A DNA stretch of 64,000 bases from Rhabdornis inornatus (lineage: Eukaryota; Chordata; Aves; Passeriformes; Rhabdornithidae), in NCBI GenBank assembly GCA_013397075.1, contig VWZS01002574.1:1-64000 (forward strand), written 5' to 3'. This document shows positions 19,301 through 27,528 of this stretch, in pieces (position 1 is the stretch's first letter; the number at the start of each line of letters is the position of its first letter). Below the pieces are notes generated by a model. That model saw nothing but the letters and a program-made list of their open reading frames with translations. It was not told the DNA's origin and did not search any database. A program made the position numbers and the translations under genes.

Positions 19301-20881
19301 GGTATTGAGCAAAATTTGCTACTAACCTGTCTGGGGAGCTGTGCTCTGCATGGGCTGGATAATGCCACTCTGGTGACAGCCTGCTACCACTCCTACCCTT
19401 TTTCAGCATCAGCAGGACCTTTGCAGGTGCCTCATCCTGCTGATGAATCTGACAGGTGAGGAAGCACAGCATCTCCTGTCACTCTACTACACACACATCC
19501 TGGTGTGTGCAACAAGGGAGCAAATGAGAGTGGAAAATGGAGTGGTCTGCAGAGGTGTGATCCTTCACACTTAGTTCAGTTCCTTATTAACACCATCCCT
19601 CTCCCTGTGTGCAGGCTGGGCTGGATATTACACGTTGTGTTACTCCAACAACTGTGTCCATGGAGGCTGGAAAAGAAATGATTTCTGAGGTAACTGCCTG
19701 GTTCTTGATGAAAATGTCCTTTTTTTATACCAAGGGAAGTGGTATCCCAAGAATTAAATCTGATGTTAGTAACAGTGGGAAGAATAATGCAGTATCATTC
19801 AATTAGAAAATAACTGTCACTTGTTGGAGTAACTGGAGAAGGCAGCACAAAAGAAATGGATATAACAGAGAGAAAAGTAATTGGAGTTATTTGTAAGTGA
19901 AAGGAATGTCAGAAGGTGGCTTTATGCTGGTCACACCTGAGACAGTGTGTCTGTCTTCCAGAATGGCTCTTTCACTGGTTACAAGACATCCCGAGCAGGA
20001 CGCCTGGACTGCTTCATCCAGACAGTGGGCAGAACACTGGCTCAGGTAAGAAATGAGCATTACACTCCTCCTGTGTCAAGTTTTGTAAGCACAGGAGAAA
20101 GGGCTTGCAAATCTGGACAGCTGCTCTGGCTCCAGCTGCTCTGAGCCCACACCTCAGAAGCACTGCAAGTGAAAGCAAGGGATGTATTTGATGAGAAAAT
20201 GTTTAAGATTTTGTTGAAAATACCTTTGTTTTCTTGACTGAATTGTCCTTCAGGTTGGTGAAATGGGGCTAAAATGCTTTCTGTGCCTGAGCAGGGTTAA
20301 AGTTTTGTCACCTGCTCTTGCACTTCTGTGATGTCAGGCAAATTCAAATTCCTCTTGCCTCGTCCTATCTGACCTTGCATGTGTACAATTTCCTTTGTCC
20401 TCCTTGGCTGCACTGCAGGCCCTACCAGCCAAGGTCACTTGCCAGCTCTCTGGTCCAGGACAGATCAAAAGCTCTTTCCTGCCCCATTTGTACCCTGGGG
20501 AAAGTTCAGACTCTGGAACTTATGCAGCTGAGACTTCCTGTAGAACTCTTCCTTGTCAGACACAGACTCATATTCTTCTCTGTAAATTCCTGCCTAATTT
20601 TCATTCCATAATTTCCTTTAATTTTCAGAAGGGCAGTAGGAGCTTTTGTGCTGACTTGCATTGTTTCTTCCTTTCTTTAGAAAGTGTATTACCAAAGCAC
20701 ACTGGAAGATTATGGGGACATCTGTGAACCTTGCAGATACACTGAGGAAGGAGAAGTTTTTGAATTAGAGCCCAGTAACTCCCCCTGCTCCATTTCCATT
20801 GGCAGTGAGGACTTGCCTGATGATTTTTTGAACACTCTGGGACCAAGGTTTTCTGCTCTGGAAGAGATCTGTCAGAAGTGA
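10174..20881 (+). CDS. CDH26: Cadherin-26 (cadherin-like 26), spliced coding region
   Basis: Sixteen exons (listed separately) join with consistent phases into about 837 residues, close to the roughly 830 of mammalian CDH26. Order: hydrophobic signal segment (about 38-55); propeptide ending RAKR (96-99); mature N-terminus AWIITT with Trp at position 2; five extracellular cadherin repeats (about 100-640); a Cys-containing membrane-proximal segment (LCFCPDGHTC); one membrane helix (about 656-682); and a cytoplasmic tail of about 155 residues ending DDFLNTLGPRF..LEEI, like the catenin-binding end of classical cadherins. CDH26 is known in mammals as an epithelial adhesion receptor that binds catenins. 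The calcium linker is canonical at EC1-EC2 (DINDNAP) and EC4-EC5 (DINDHMP), but degenerate at EC2-EC3 (DANNHLP) and apparently lost at EC3-EC4. The start codon is the weak point. The position after FAM217B supports orthology. Confidence 0.93.
10339..12117 (+). other. CDH26 intron 1
   Basis: A 1.8-kb intron. Its first part carries a CR1 LINE fragment (10425-10690). The rest, 10690-12117, shows no exon-like segment or recognisable repeat. Confidence 0.7.
10425..10690 (+). mobile_element. CR1 LINE 3' fragment, degenerate
   Basis: The succession AGAGGCAATGG..., then ACATGAGGAGAACTTG, then GGAGTCTCCTTCCCTG, then CACAATCCTGAGCA, then ATCTCCAGAGGTCCCTTCC and a final CTCTGTGA is the familiar 3' part of chicken-repeat-1 elements, in sense orientation. 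Many substitutions suggest an old insertion. It starts about 90 bp after CDH26 exon 1. Confidence 0.75.
12118..12195 (+). CDS. CDH26: CDH26 exon 2: propeptide
   Basis: Acceptor TCACAAG before 12118, donor TTCAG|GTTTGT. 26 codons reading VTAADSFSHEIEN...RRKSIQ, phase 0 at both ends. It corresponds to the short propeptide after the signal sequence. Less conserved than the rest, and accepted because phase and position match. Confidence 0.75.
12281..12403 (+). CDS. CDH26: CDH26 exon 3: prodomain cleavage site and start of EC1
   Basis: 41 codons, phase 0. It contains LKRAKR, a furin-type dibasic site, directly followed by AWIITTIDVQEEDKGPFPKY. The Trp is the second residue of the predicted mature chain, the position used for strand-swapped adhesion in classical cadherins. 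Confidence 0.93.
12812..12973 (+). CDS. CDH26: CDH26 exon 4: EC1
   Basis: 54 codons, phase 0. It begins LFNNRSYNTSLKYLISGPGV and carries EIGLFSMEDD...VYVHRTIDRE. The DRE and Glu residues are EC1 calcium ligands in cadherins. Two N-glycosylation sequons (NRS, NTS) are visible. Confidence 0.95.
12974..13930 (+). other. CDH26 intron 4
   Basis: About 1 kb of AT-rich intron. No repeat family, RNA gene or additional exon was recognised. Confidence 0.6.
13931..14078 (+). CDS. CDH26: CDH26 exon 5: end of EC1, EC1-EC2 linker
   Basis: Reads IRFDVESRKSGELL, then FFRIKVKDINDNAPEFSMEE. DINDNAP is the canonical calcium-binding linker. Acceptor CATTTAG and donor AAAG|GTGAGT are both strong. Exits in phase 1. 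Confidence 0.95.
14079..14799 (+). other. CDH26 intron 5
   Basis: About 0.7 kb of intron. Apart from the heptamer array at 14258-14340, no exon-like segment or transposon was recognised. Confidence 0.6.
14258..14340. repeat. AT-rich 7-bp tandem repeat (CAATATA)n
   Basis: About ten heptamers of CAATATA/TACAATA with small interruptions, inside CDH26 intron 5 and about 180 bp after the donor. It is likely to be length-polymorphic. Confidence 0.85.
14800..14966 (+). CDS. CDH26: CDH26 exon 6: EC2
   Basis: Phase 1 in, phase 0 out. Carries VTAQDKDEVGT (the A-x-D-x-D calcium motif) and ends SIFLSGCLDYK, matching the LSGCLDYE of mammalian CDH26. Confidence 0.95.
15126..15254 (+). CDS. CDH26: CDH26 exon 7: EC2 end and EC2-EC3 linker
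   Basis: 43 codons, phase 0. Reads TAKSFYILIKASDHGSP, then TVTVEDANNHLPVFSSDN. The linker DANNHLP replaces the usual DxNDNxP. From memory the mammalian protein is also non-canonical here (GNNHRP), so weakening at this linker may be ancestral. Confidence 0.94.
15526..15660 (+). mobile_element. CR1 LINE 3' end, degenerate
   Basis: GCCCAGAGCAGTGGTGGATG, then ACCTGGTCTCGTG, then AGGTGTCCCTGCCCATGGCA, then GTTGGAACTAGGTGACCTTT, and the CCATTTTATGATTACA end are close to the CR1 3' terminus, which normally finishes in ATTCTATGATT-type octamers. Sense orientation, in CDH26 intron 7. Confidence 0.88.
16258..16344. repeat. (GATA)n microsatellite
   Basis: About 21 tetramers with one GATG interruption near 16276. 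It ends only 33 bp before the first base of CDH26 exon 8, leaving a short pyrimidine-rich tract as acceptor. Confidence 0.97.
16378..16563 (+). CDS. CDH26: CDH26 exon 8: EC3
   Basis: 62 codons, phase 0. Carries LRLQVEDKDSPNTPAWRAKY and FSIETDPATNEGILSVIK, nearly the same as the mammalian sequence, including the D-x-D-S-P calcium motif and the ETNEG-like strand. Acceptor TTCTTCCCAG, donor AAG|GTGAGG. Confidence 0.96.
16775..17037 (+). CDS. CDH26: CDH26 exon 9: EC3 to EC4, linker degenerate
   Basis: Reads PLSYEGDTEMRLVISVANEE and continues to NTAVNIKILQSAPRFHPPI, then DSMKPGRVFRKYPATYSDD. Where cadherins normally carry L-D-Y-E this has L-S-Y-E. Where the D-x-N-D linker is expected before the FHP it has LQSAPR. 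Exits in phase 2 at the donor AAA|GTAAGT. Confidence 0.93.
17165..17307 (+). CDS. CDH26: CDH26 exon 10: EC4
   Basis: Reads YELAHDPDGWLSVDENSGVL, then TVVKEFDQESPFLNNSLYTI and VHATDHG. SVDENSGV and the FDQES (DRES-like) calcium motif are standard cadherin signatures. One sequon (NNS). Confidence 0.96.
17534..17767 (+). CDS. CDH26: CDH26 exon 11: EC4-EC5 linker and EC5
   Basis: Starts KPPQTGTGTILLYLSDINDH (DINDHMP linker retained), then the divergent EC5 with PFTFELAEDSEDVKHNWTLG. Matches the mammalian order FTFELD...W.LGRNW. Exits in phase 1. Confidence 0.95.
17768..18288 (+). other. CDH26 intron 11
   Basis: Half-kilobase intron. Apart from the possible CR1 piece at 17957-18032, nothing recognisable. 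Confidence 0.6.
17957..18032 (+). mobile_element. Possible CR1 LINE internal fragment
   Basis: GAGGACAGGACCAGCAGCAA, then CTCAAACTGCAGAAAGGGGG, and later CCACTTCTTCAC resemble the CR1 segment just 5' of its terminal region. It is short and diverged, so this is tentative. Sense orientation, in CDH26 intron 11. Confidence 0.4.
18289..18519 (+). CDS. CDH26: CDH26 exon 12: EC5 end and membrane helix
   Basis: Reads GQSVELLMLRSLPQGSYLVP, then IRLCFCPDGHTC, then the hydrophobic AAVGLGSGAIVIILIAFLLL. The cysteines correspond to those of the mammalian membrane-proximal segment. Phase 1 at both ends, strong donor TTGG|GTAAGC. Confidence 0.95.
18520..19079 (+). other. CDH26 intron 12
   Basis: Intron between the membrane exon and the first cytoplasmic exon, with no repeats or exon-like segments recognised. 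Confidence 0.6.
19080..19204 (+). CDS. CDH26: CDH26 exon 13: juxtamembrane tail
   Basis: Reads VSSIMLCQCYGSGAERKAIA, then EGEQTLINYNEESKSSFSE. EGxQTLxxYNxESK matches the mammalian tail. Vicinal Cys residues just inside the membrane are candidates for palmitoylation. Donor GAG|GTGAGT, phase 0. Confidence 0.94.
19205..19614 (+). other. CDH26 intron 13
   Basis: Contains a short segment flanked by acceptor- and donor-like sequences (about 19412-19456), but its phase does not fit between the neighbouring exons, so it is not included in the coding region. Confidence 0.55.
19615..19689 (+). CDS. CDH26: CDH26 exon 14: cytoplasmic tail
   Basis: 25 codons, phase 0, reading AGLDITRCVTPTTVSMEAGK to EMISE between acceptor GTGCAG and donor GAG|GTAACT. 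Low conservation, and accepted because it joins both neighbours in frame. Confidence 0.75.
19962..20045 (+). CDS. CDH26: CDH26 exon 15: cytoplasmic tail
   Basis: 28 codons, phase 0, reading NGSFTGYKTSRAGRLDCFIQ and ending TLAQ. Corresponds to the mammalian segment ending ETLNQ. Acceptor CTTCCAG, donor CAG|GTAAGA. Confidence 0.88.
20046..20680 (+). other. CDH26 intron 15
   Basis: Last coding intron, with no recognised repeat or exon-like element. Confidence 0.6.
20681..20881 (+). CDS. CDH26: CDH26 exon 16: catenin-binding-like C-terminus and stop
   Basis: Reads KVYYQSTLEDYGDI, then YTEEGEVFELEPSNS, and ends DLPDDFLNTLGPRFSALEEI before QK and TGA. The EDY, YTEEGE, SLDSLG/LNTLG and LEEI positions follow the mammalian tail. 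FLNTLGPRF also resembles the YLNDWGPRFKKLADMY end of classical cadherins that binds beta-catenin. Confidence 0.95.
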   Translation, partial: KVYYQSTLEDYGDICEPCRYTEEGEVFELEPSNSPCSISIGSEDLPDDFLNTLGPRFSALEEICQK

Positions 20882-22030
20882 TCTCCATCACTCAGTTAAT
20901 GTTAGAAGTCTGTTGACTATGCCACTGCAAAAGCTTCTGGCAGGAGCAGTGAAAATTTCAGAAAAAAATCTGTGCTTGAAGGCATTGCAGTGTTTGCAGC
21001 ATGAGCACCTGGCCTTTCATTCTCCCTGCCTGCACTGTTCCATGTGGGCAGCCAAAAACCTGGTGTGTCTCGAGAGTCCACTGTGCAGAGGTCATGGGAG
21101 GATTTTGGCAGATTTATGCATGCTGACACAAATAGAAGATCTGATATTAAGGATCCTCAATTCAGTGTGCAAAGGCAAAAAATAACCTAGATCAACTGGG
21201 CCTGAAATTCCAGGCAGAGTTTCATATGGAAATAAATCAGTTTTGAAGAGAGAAGGCAGTTATCTGCTAGACCAGTGTATAGTCCTTTCTCCAGTAAGTG
21301 GCCTCTTTAAACCCAAGATGAAGTTTAGTACAGTGCCATATTTTATATCCATTATATATGATAATGAAACATCGAAGACAAAGTTCACTTCTCCTCTGTG
21401 AACCTCCCAAAGTTCACACCCTTGGGACAGCTCTGCACCATCCCTCCTTTAGCATGAAAGAGGCACTTTTGGTGCTCGTGTGTGTGCTGGCATCTGCTGG
21501 CTGTTGGTATCATGGCACTGCTGTAAATAATACCCTAAATGCTAAGAAATTGTTGTCAGACAAGGTTATTCCTTTCAATGAAATAACTTCCTGCTCTAAA
21601 TTAGCCACAAGTGTCTCTGAGGGGGAAACTTGTGGGTTTCCTCAAGCACTGCTGATAAAACAGACAAAATGATAAAAAAGGGATGGTATCAGATTTCCTC
21701 ATCAGGAAACCACAGATGTGTTACTTTTAAATTTTGAGGTTTGGATGTGCCTGACTGTGTGTGATTGACCTCTGCTCAGTTATGGCATGAAGGCTGTTGG
21801 TCTTAGAATACAGAAATGAGGGAAGAACAGCTCAGGAGATTGTGTTCTGCCATTAGGTAAGTTACACATGCAGGAAGTGTTGGAATTAGTTACAAATCTT
21901 ATTCCCATTCTATTATAATTTTGTACTGAAAGAAAAATGCTTTGCCTAAGGCAAGCACTAAGTCTGGGAGCTAACTGTTTTTTTGTTTCAAAGTTTACTT
22001 AAACAATAAATTATGCTTTCTCTCAGGTAT
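20882..22030 (+). other. CDH26 3' UTR (extent uncertain)
   Basis: Non-coding sequence after the CDH26 stop. AATAAA at 21231-21236 lies about 350 bp after the stop and is the likeliest polyadenylation signal. A second is at 22005-22010. Open frames here (for example 21358-21672) show no family features. Confidence 0.5.
21231..21236 (+). terminator. Candidate CDH26 polyadenylation signal
   Basis: Perfect AATAAA about 350 bp after the CDH26 stop codon, in an otherwise gene-free stretch. The downstream GT-rich element is not obvious. Confidence 0.4.
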
Positions 22031-25000
22031 TATTAACTAATAATTCAAGGCTGGGAACTTCAGTCAAGTGTGATAAAAGAATTTGGCTGAGTGGCAGGCA
22101 GCCACGTTCTCCTAAATGCCAGCAGCAAGGTCTGTTTACACAATAAATCACTCCTGTGATAAACTGTCCTTAACTTGTAACTCCAGATGGAAGACTTCAA
22201 GTCAGGCCAGTGATTTAGCAACACTGCTAATACCTGAGGTGACATTTTTATTGCAGATGATAACCATATTAAGATAAGATTAGGGTTATGCTGTGTTTTG
22301 CTGTTTCTTCTGAAAATTACGCAAGGCTGAAAATTATCATGGAAGTGTTCTGTGTGTTTACTGCTTGTGTAAACTCACGTTGGGTTTGGAGCACACCATG
22401 CCTGCAGTCACCCAAACATGAGATGTGATCAGACCCAGGCTTGCTAATGCTGGTGAAGTTCTCTCTTGCATGGGACAAAAAAATGAAACCGTATTGCTTG
22501 GGAAATGAGAATGTTCCCTGGAGGTTCTCACAACTGCATACCTATGCCCACACAGGTGGTGACATTCAGTATTTCAGCTTCTTCAGGGATTTGAAAACTT
22601 GCACACACTAAGTTAATACAGCTTCCCAGCACCATTGTGAGATAGAGATGCAATGTTTACACTTTAAAGAGCAGAAATTTAGGCTGAAGGGGCTGCTTGG
22701 TTGACCACAGTCACACAGAGAGCTGTGGCAATCTGAGGAGTGGCACTTAGCAATGGTGCTGCATGAGTATCTTGCCTTTACCAACGATCTTGACCTTTGC
22801 AGCAGCTTTTAGCCCATTCCTTTCGAGCAGACCTGAGGGAAATGTGCTCTGCTGCCTTCATGTCAAACTCATACAAAACCTTTACAGTCTGGGAGCAAAC
22901 AGTGATGGAAGCAGCAAATAATTAAAACCTTCATTTTACGCATAAGGGACAGATGCACAGCAATTCTAAGTCAGCTCCTGTAATCAAAAAGAGACTTTTA
23001 GAATTGATCTACATGTTCAGAATCCCCTTTTGTCACTGTAATAACTGAAGTATCATTATATTCATAATTCCCACCATGTCCTGTCATCTATGCAACTACC
23101 TGGCCAAAAATATTCCTCTTTTTTTCTCACTAAGCATTTGCAGTCAGTAATTTGATGATGTGACACTTGAACTCCGTTTAATGATCACTGAATACTTTAT
23201 GTAGGAATGACAAAACATGGCGTACAAACACCCAAATAACCACTCAAACTGCTGAAAGCTGTCATGAATCCTGTTGCCAACACAGGGACAGGAAATCTGT
23301 CATACATCAACTGGGGAGATCTGGAACACAGCAAAACTCCAGCACTCAGTCTGGGTTGTAGGTATGTGTGTCAGCTCCATATGACAATTACTTCTCTCTC
23401 CATCTGTGCATTAGGTTTGAGTTGACATTTTTCCTCGAAGGGGAGTGGAGGAAAGCTAATTTAGATTATTAATCTCCCATTGTTTTAAAAACTAGAAACT
23501 TCTGCTTGAGACACCAGTGAGTTTTTAGAGGAGTTTGGCAGAAGGGAGGCCCAGGCTGACGAGGAACAGCTTCACTAACAAACTACTACAATCAAAAAGC
23601 TTCATTTAGAAGCTTTCATGAGGAACAATGATTACTAAGAAGTGAAAATGAGGCATAATCCAGCGCATTTCTCCCCTACATCACACATTTGCAGCAATCT
23701 CATTTTTAAGGCACTAGTGCAGGCCAGTGAATGGCTTTCAACCATGTGAGGCAACAGCAGGAGACAAACCAAGAGGGAAGAGCTGGAGGCTGCAGGTTTA
23801 GTGCCACACCTCCCAGTGGATATTGCCATGGTACCCCAGCTGCCCACAGCTGGAGCTCACAGTTTGGGGTCACAGTTTGGGGTCACAATTTGGGGTCACA
23901 GTTTGGGCTCACAGCTGGGGCTCACAGTTTGGGGTCACAGCTGCTGTGCCCCATCTCCAGGGGCTGTGAGGGAGAACCACCAGGCTCCTGTCACCCAGGG
24001 AACTTCCAGAGGTTCACCTGGAGGCTGATGCTCTGTCTCTGCTGGGCACACACCGTCCCTGCAGTGCCTCCCAGCAAACCTGGGCTGTGGATTCGATCTT
24101 TAGCACAGGCAGGTGCCACGTTTCTTCCCTTGGCCCCTGTGCTCGTGCTTCCTGTCCCCAAGCCAGGCAGAGAAGTCGAGCAGTGCCCGCAGGATCAGCC
24201 AGAACAGCCCCAGTGCTGTCTGTGCACACCCAGCTGTGTGCTGTGTTATCCACAGCCTCAGCCCAGGCTTGCCTCATTCCCACTGGCACAGAAACCTCTG
24301 GCTCCTTCAGGGTCTGCTTTAAACGAAGCACCTCCGTGGCTTGCTGTTTTCCCACTGCTGTAGTGTTTCAATTACCTGTTCACAGTGAGAGGTCTAATCA
24401 GGACTCCTGTGAGCCCCCATTACTTCTGGCCCCTGCTGTGCCCAAGCCAGTGGGAGTCCCAGCAGCACAAATGTTTATCTCCTCACAGTCTTCATCTCTG
24501 TCTTTGTTTTGCCTCATTTATAAAGATCTTACTTAAAAGCAAATGACACACAATCAGTAAAGGGGAAATTAATCACGCTGGAAACAAAGTTCTGACACTG
24601 AGTTTTAAAGGAAACAAGAGACACTGATCACAGGCTGGTCCTGCAGAGAGGGGATGTCAGCACATCAGCCATAAAGTCTTTTTGTCTCAGACAGAATGCT
24701 TTTCCCTGTCTGCTATTTCCTCTACTCTGCCGAGCAATGGGATCCCCTGGGATCTTTGGGCTGCCACAGAAGGAGTATGAGTTTTAATCAAATCTTTCTG
24801 TGCCAGTTTGGGGTCATTTTCTTCCCTCAGAAAGATCCATTTGTCCTGATTAAGGTTTTACAAGGAGTCACTTAAAGGACAGATAAATGACAAGAGATTT
24901 TATGAGTGAAGGGGAAACCACATGCTGAGAGGGTTATAATTAGCTCCTTCTATTAATGCCTTAGGTGTTGTTGTATTTCACAATCCTAATAATTAAACAC

Positions 25001-27400
25001 TTAGTAGCAGAGTGTTGGATTAGTGTTTGAAAAAACCCCACAGACCAAGGGGGAGGCTTCTCTCAAGGTTTTCTGAGAGCAAGCAGGGAACAGACATCGC
25101 AGCACGTGTGGTTGTGGCAAAGTTTCCCAACTGAGTTCAAAGGCCCTGATCACCTTCAAAGAAACTGGAAATAGGCTTTTCCTTTTTTAACATGTGCTGA
25201 TGCTGACAACTGAGAAAAATGAGAGATTTATGCCATTACAATGGCTTTCCATTTCAGCCTGTAATAGCACTTGGACAGAAAACTGGTGATTGGGGAAAAT
25301 TGAGGGAAGGCACATGCAAAGCACAGTGGAGCAGGTGCTGAACATCCCTTCCTTGTGCTGCTTCTGCTCTTTGCACTCCCATTATTCAACACTTTTCAAA
25401 AGTGGTGACAAGCCTTCACAATGGAAACATCTGCTCCTGTTAGAGAAACATGGCCCATTGACCTGGGCCTGCCCAGGACCCCTCCTTGATGCCTGGAGTA
25501 ACATAACTCTCAATGTCTGCTGGAATTACTAAATTCTGTCCTGAATGCACAATTCTTAGGGACTGGACATTTCTCAAAAAACCAGAAGGCACTGGGGAAA
25601 TGTGAATATTTGGTATTTCAGATGCCCACTTCGTTTTCCCTAACACTGGTGGTAGGAACCAGCTATTCCCAGTTACTCTGTGGGGTGTGAACTGAAACTC
25701 AAATTCACAAAGTATTTTTTTCTCTGAAGGATAAATCCCACCCTTTGCTCTGCTCTGCCTGTACCACCTCTCCCACTGAGGATGCTGCAGTAGAACCCAG
25801 TTTGCAGGAAAACCATTCTATTCGATGGAAAATGAAGCAAAATAAGCTTCCAGAAGACAGTGAAGGCCCTTCAGCCTTTTTCCCTCCCCTAGACAGGTGT
25901 AATTACCCAATGTGAGACTTAGCAGGAGTGATGAAATGGATGAATAGAACAGCAAAGCTAAAATTTCCAGAAGCTCATACAACATCATCTGCTCTTTGCA
26001 GGTTCTTCTACTACTTGCATCAGAAATGGAGTGTCCCACAGCACAGTTATCTCCAGTAAAATATTTTGTGACACATCTAAGTTCCTTCTTTCTGATCATC
26101 CCCAAGAGATTAAACCCCAGTCTTTTGAGCAAATGGAGCCCCCATTAGCGAAATATCAGTACAAAAAAGTATTTTTTTTTTGTAAAACATAACTTCACTA
26201 AATATATCAGTATTGTGGGGGCTGCAGTTACAAAGATCTTTTTAGTACGATCTACTGATTATTTATAATAGTTGAATATGATATGTTATTAATAATTCTG
26301 TAGTTTTTGCATTGTCCTAAATTCTATAAAATAAGAAAAAAATACTTCAAGGATTCAAATAGCAAATTCTTTCAGGCACTGATAATTATTAATGCTGCAT
26401 GATAGAGGCTTTCCCTGTGTAGAGACAGTTCTGTAATTACCCAGGAGATGGCATAAGTAGGCCAGTTATCGACCTCTCAGTACCTAGGAGTTAAACCAAG
26501 GAAGGATTATTAATACCCTATTCGAAAGCAAATCTACTTACAAAATGTACATTTTGATATGGTCAGTGGAGAGGTTTTTTTCTCAAGAAAAAGTCCTCTC
26601 CTCATCAGCATCACACAAGGAAAGGGCCACTTAATAGCCATACAGCAGCACTGAGGAAAAGGGATGTGAGCAGGCCAATATGAAAATCTCAAGCAGATTT
26701 TATGATTTTTTCCCTTAAGCTATGTCCTTTATATAGAAAACTTTCTATTTGTCCGCTGCTTTTTTTATGAAGGAGAGACAGCAGCAATGATTGATAAGAA
26801 ATATATCTGCATTGTCCTCTGTCAACCTCATTCCATCCTGTTTGCTTCTCCAGAGGTTTTTATTCAAATAATTTCTAAAAGTATAGAGGGCATGGTAGAA
26901 TACCTTCAAACCAACAAATGAACACTTTCAAGCACAGAGAAGGAATTAATTGAAGGCATCTGGCCTTCAATATGTAACTTTCTATATGACCATCTTACTA
27001 AATTCTGATAAATATTTTCACTATTCAAACCTATCAATCCCATAAACAGAATGGATGCTCTGCACACTGTGGTAATGGATACTTCATAAAAGAAACAAAA
27101 ATTCGAGATCAGTTTCCCTCTCTCCGTTCAATGTTTCAAAATGCCTAATTCATGGCTCAGGGACACATTTGATAGTGTCAAACTGCAATTCCTCATGATA
27201 TAAATGTATTTGGGGTTAGTGTGAAATTTCCTAACTTGAAATCTGCTGCCTGTCACACTGAAGTTATTGTCCAGAAGTGAAACCACAGAGAAATGCAATT
27301 AAACAAGAAACCCTTCCTTGGACCTGGGGTCAAACCCTGAATATGCAAATGCTGAAAGTGATCTCCACAGACTCTGCATTCACTTTTTTTTTTCCCCTAG
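22031..27400. other. Gene-poor stretch
   Basis: No supported coding exon on either strand. A GC-richer block at about 23730-24450 contains the 13-bp repeat. The rest is AT-rich single-copy-looking sequence. Open frames are short, often without ATG, and resemble no family. Confidence 0.5.
23857..23942. repeat. 13-bp tandem repeat (TCACAGTTTGGGG)n
   Basis: Six and a half copies starting at 23857, 23870, 23883, 23896, 23909, 23922 and 23935, with one to three changes per copy (AATT, GGGC, AGCTGGGG variants). G-run spacing is regular. Non-coding context. Confidence 0.93.
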
Positions 27401-27528
27401 GCATTTGCAAGGTGCCACAGAATGTCACAGTTGAAACCTCCCCTCATGAAAGGGCAAGAGCTGAGTTAGAAGAGTTATTGCAAATCAGCTCAGTGATGCA
27501 GCAGCTCAGTCATACAGGGGGTTTGTAA
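27401..27528 (+). other. Exon-like open segment of unknown origin
   Basis: A long pyrimidine tract ending TTTCCCCTAG at 27400 looks like a strong splice acceptor. It is followed in one frame by CKVPQNVTVETSPHERARAE and LEELLQISSVMQQLSHTGG, then TAA at 27526-27528. The helical, charged and hydrophobic patterning looks more like protein than the surrounding noise, and it would be a terminal coding exon. I cannot name a family, and no partner exon, promoter or nearby AATAAA is visible. It could be a pseudogene fragment or chance. Confidence 0.25.

Noticed and set aside
23857..23942. CRISPR-like spacing of repeats
   Set aside because: The copies are directly adjacent without spacers, and the genome is vertebrate. 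This is a plain tandem repeat.
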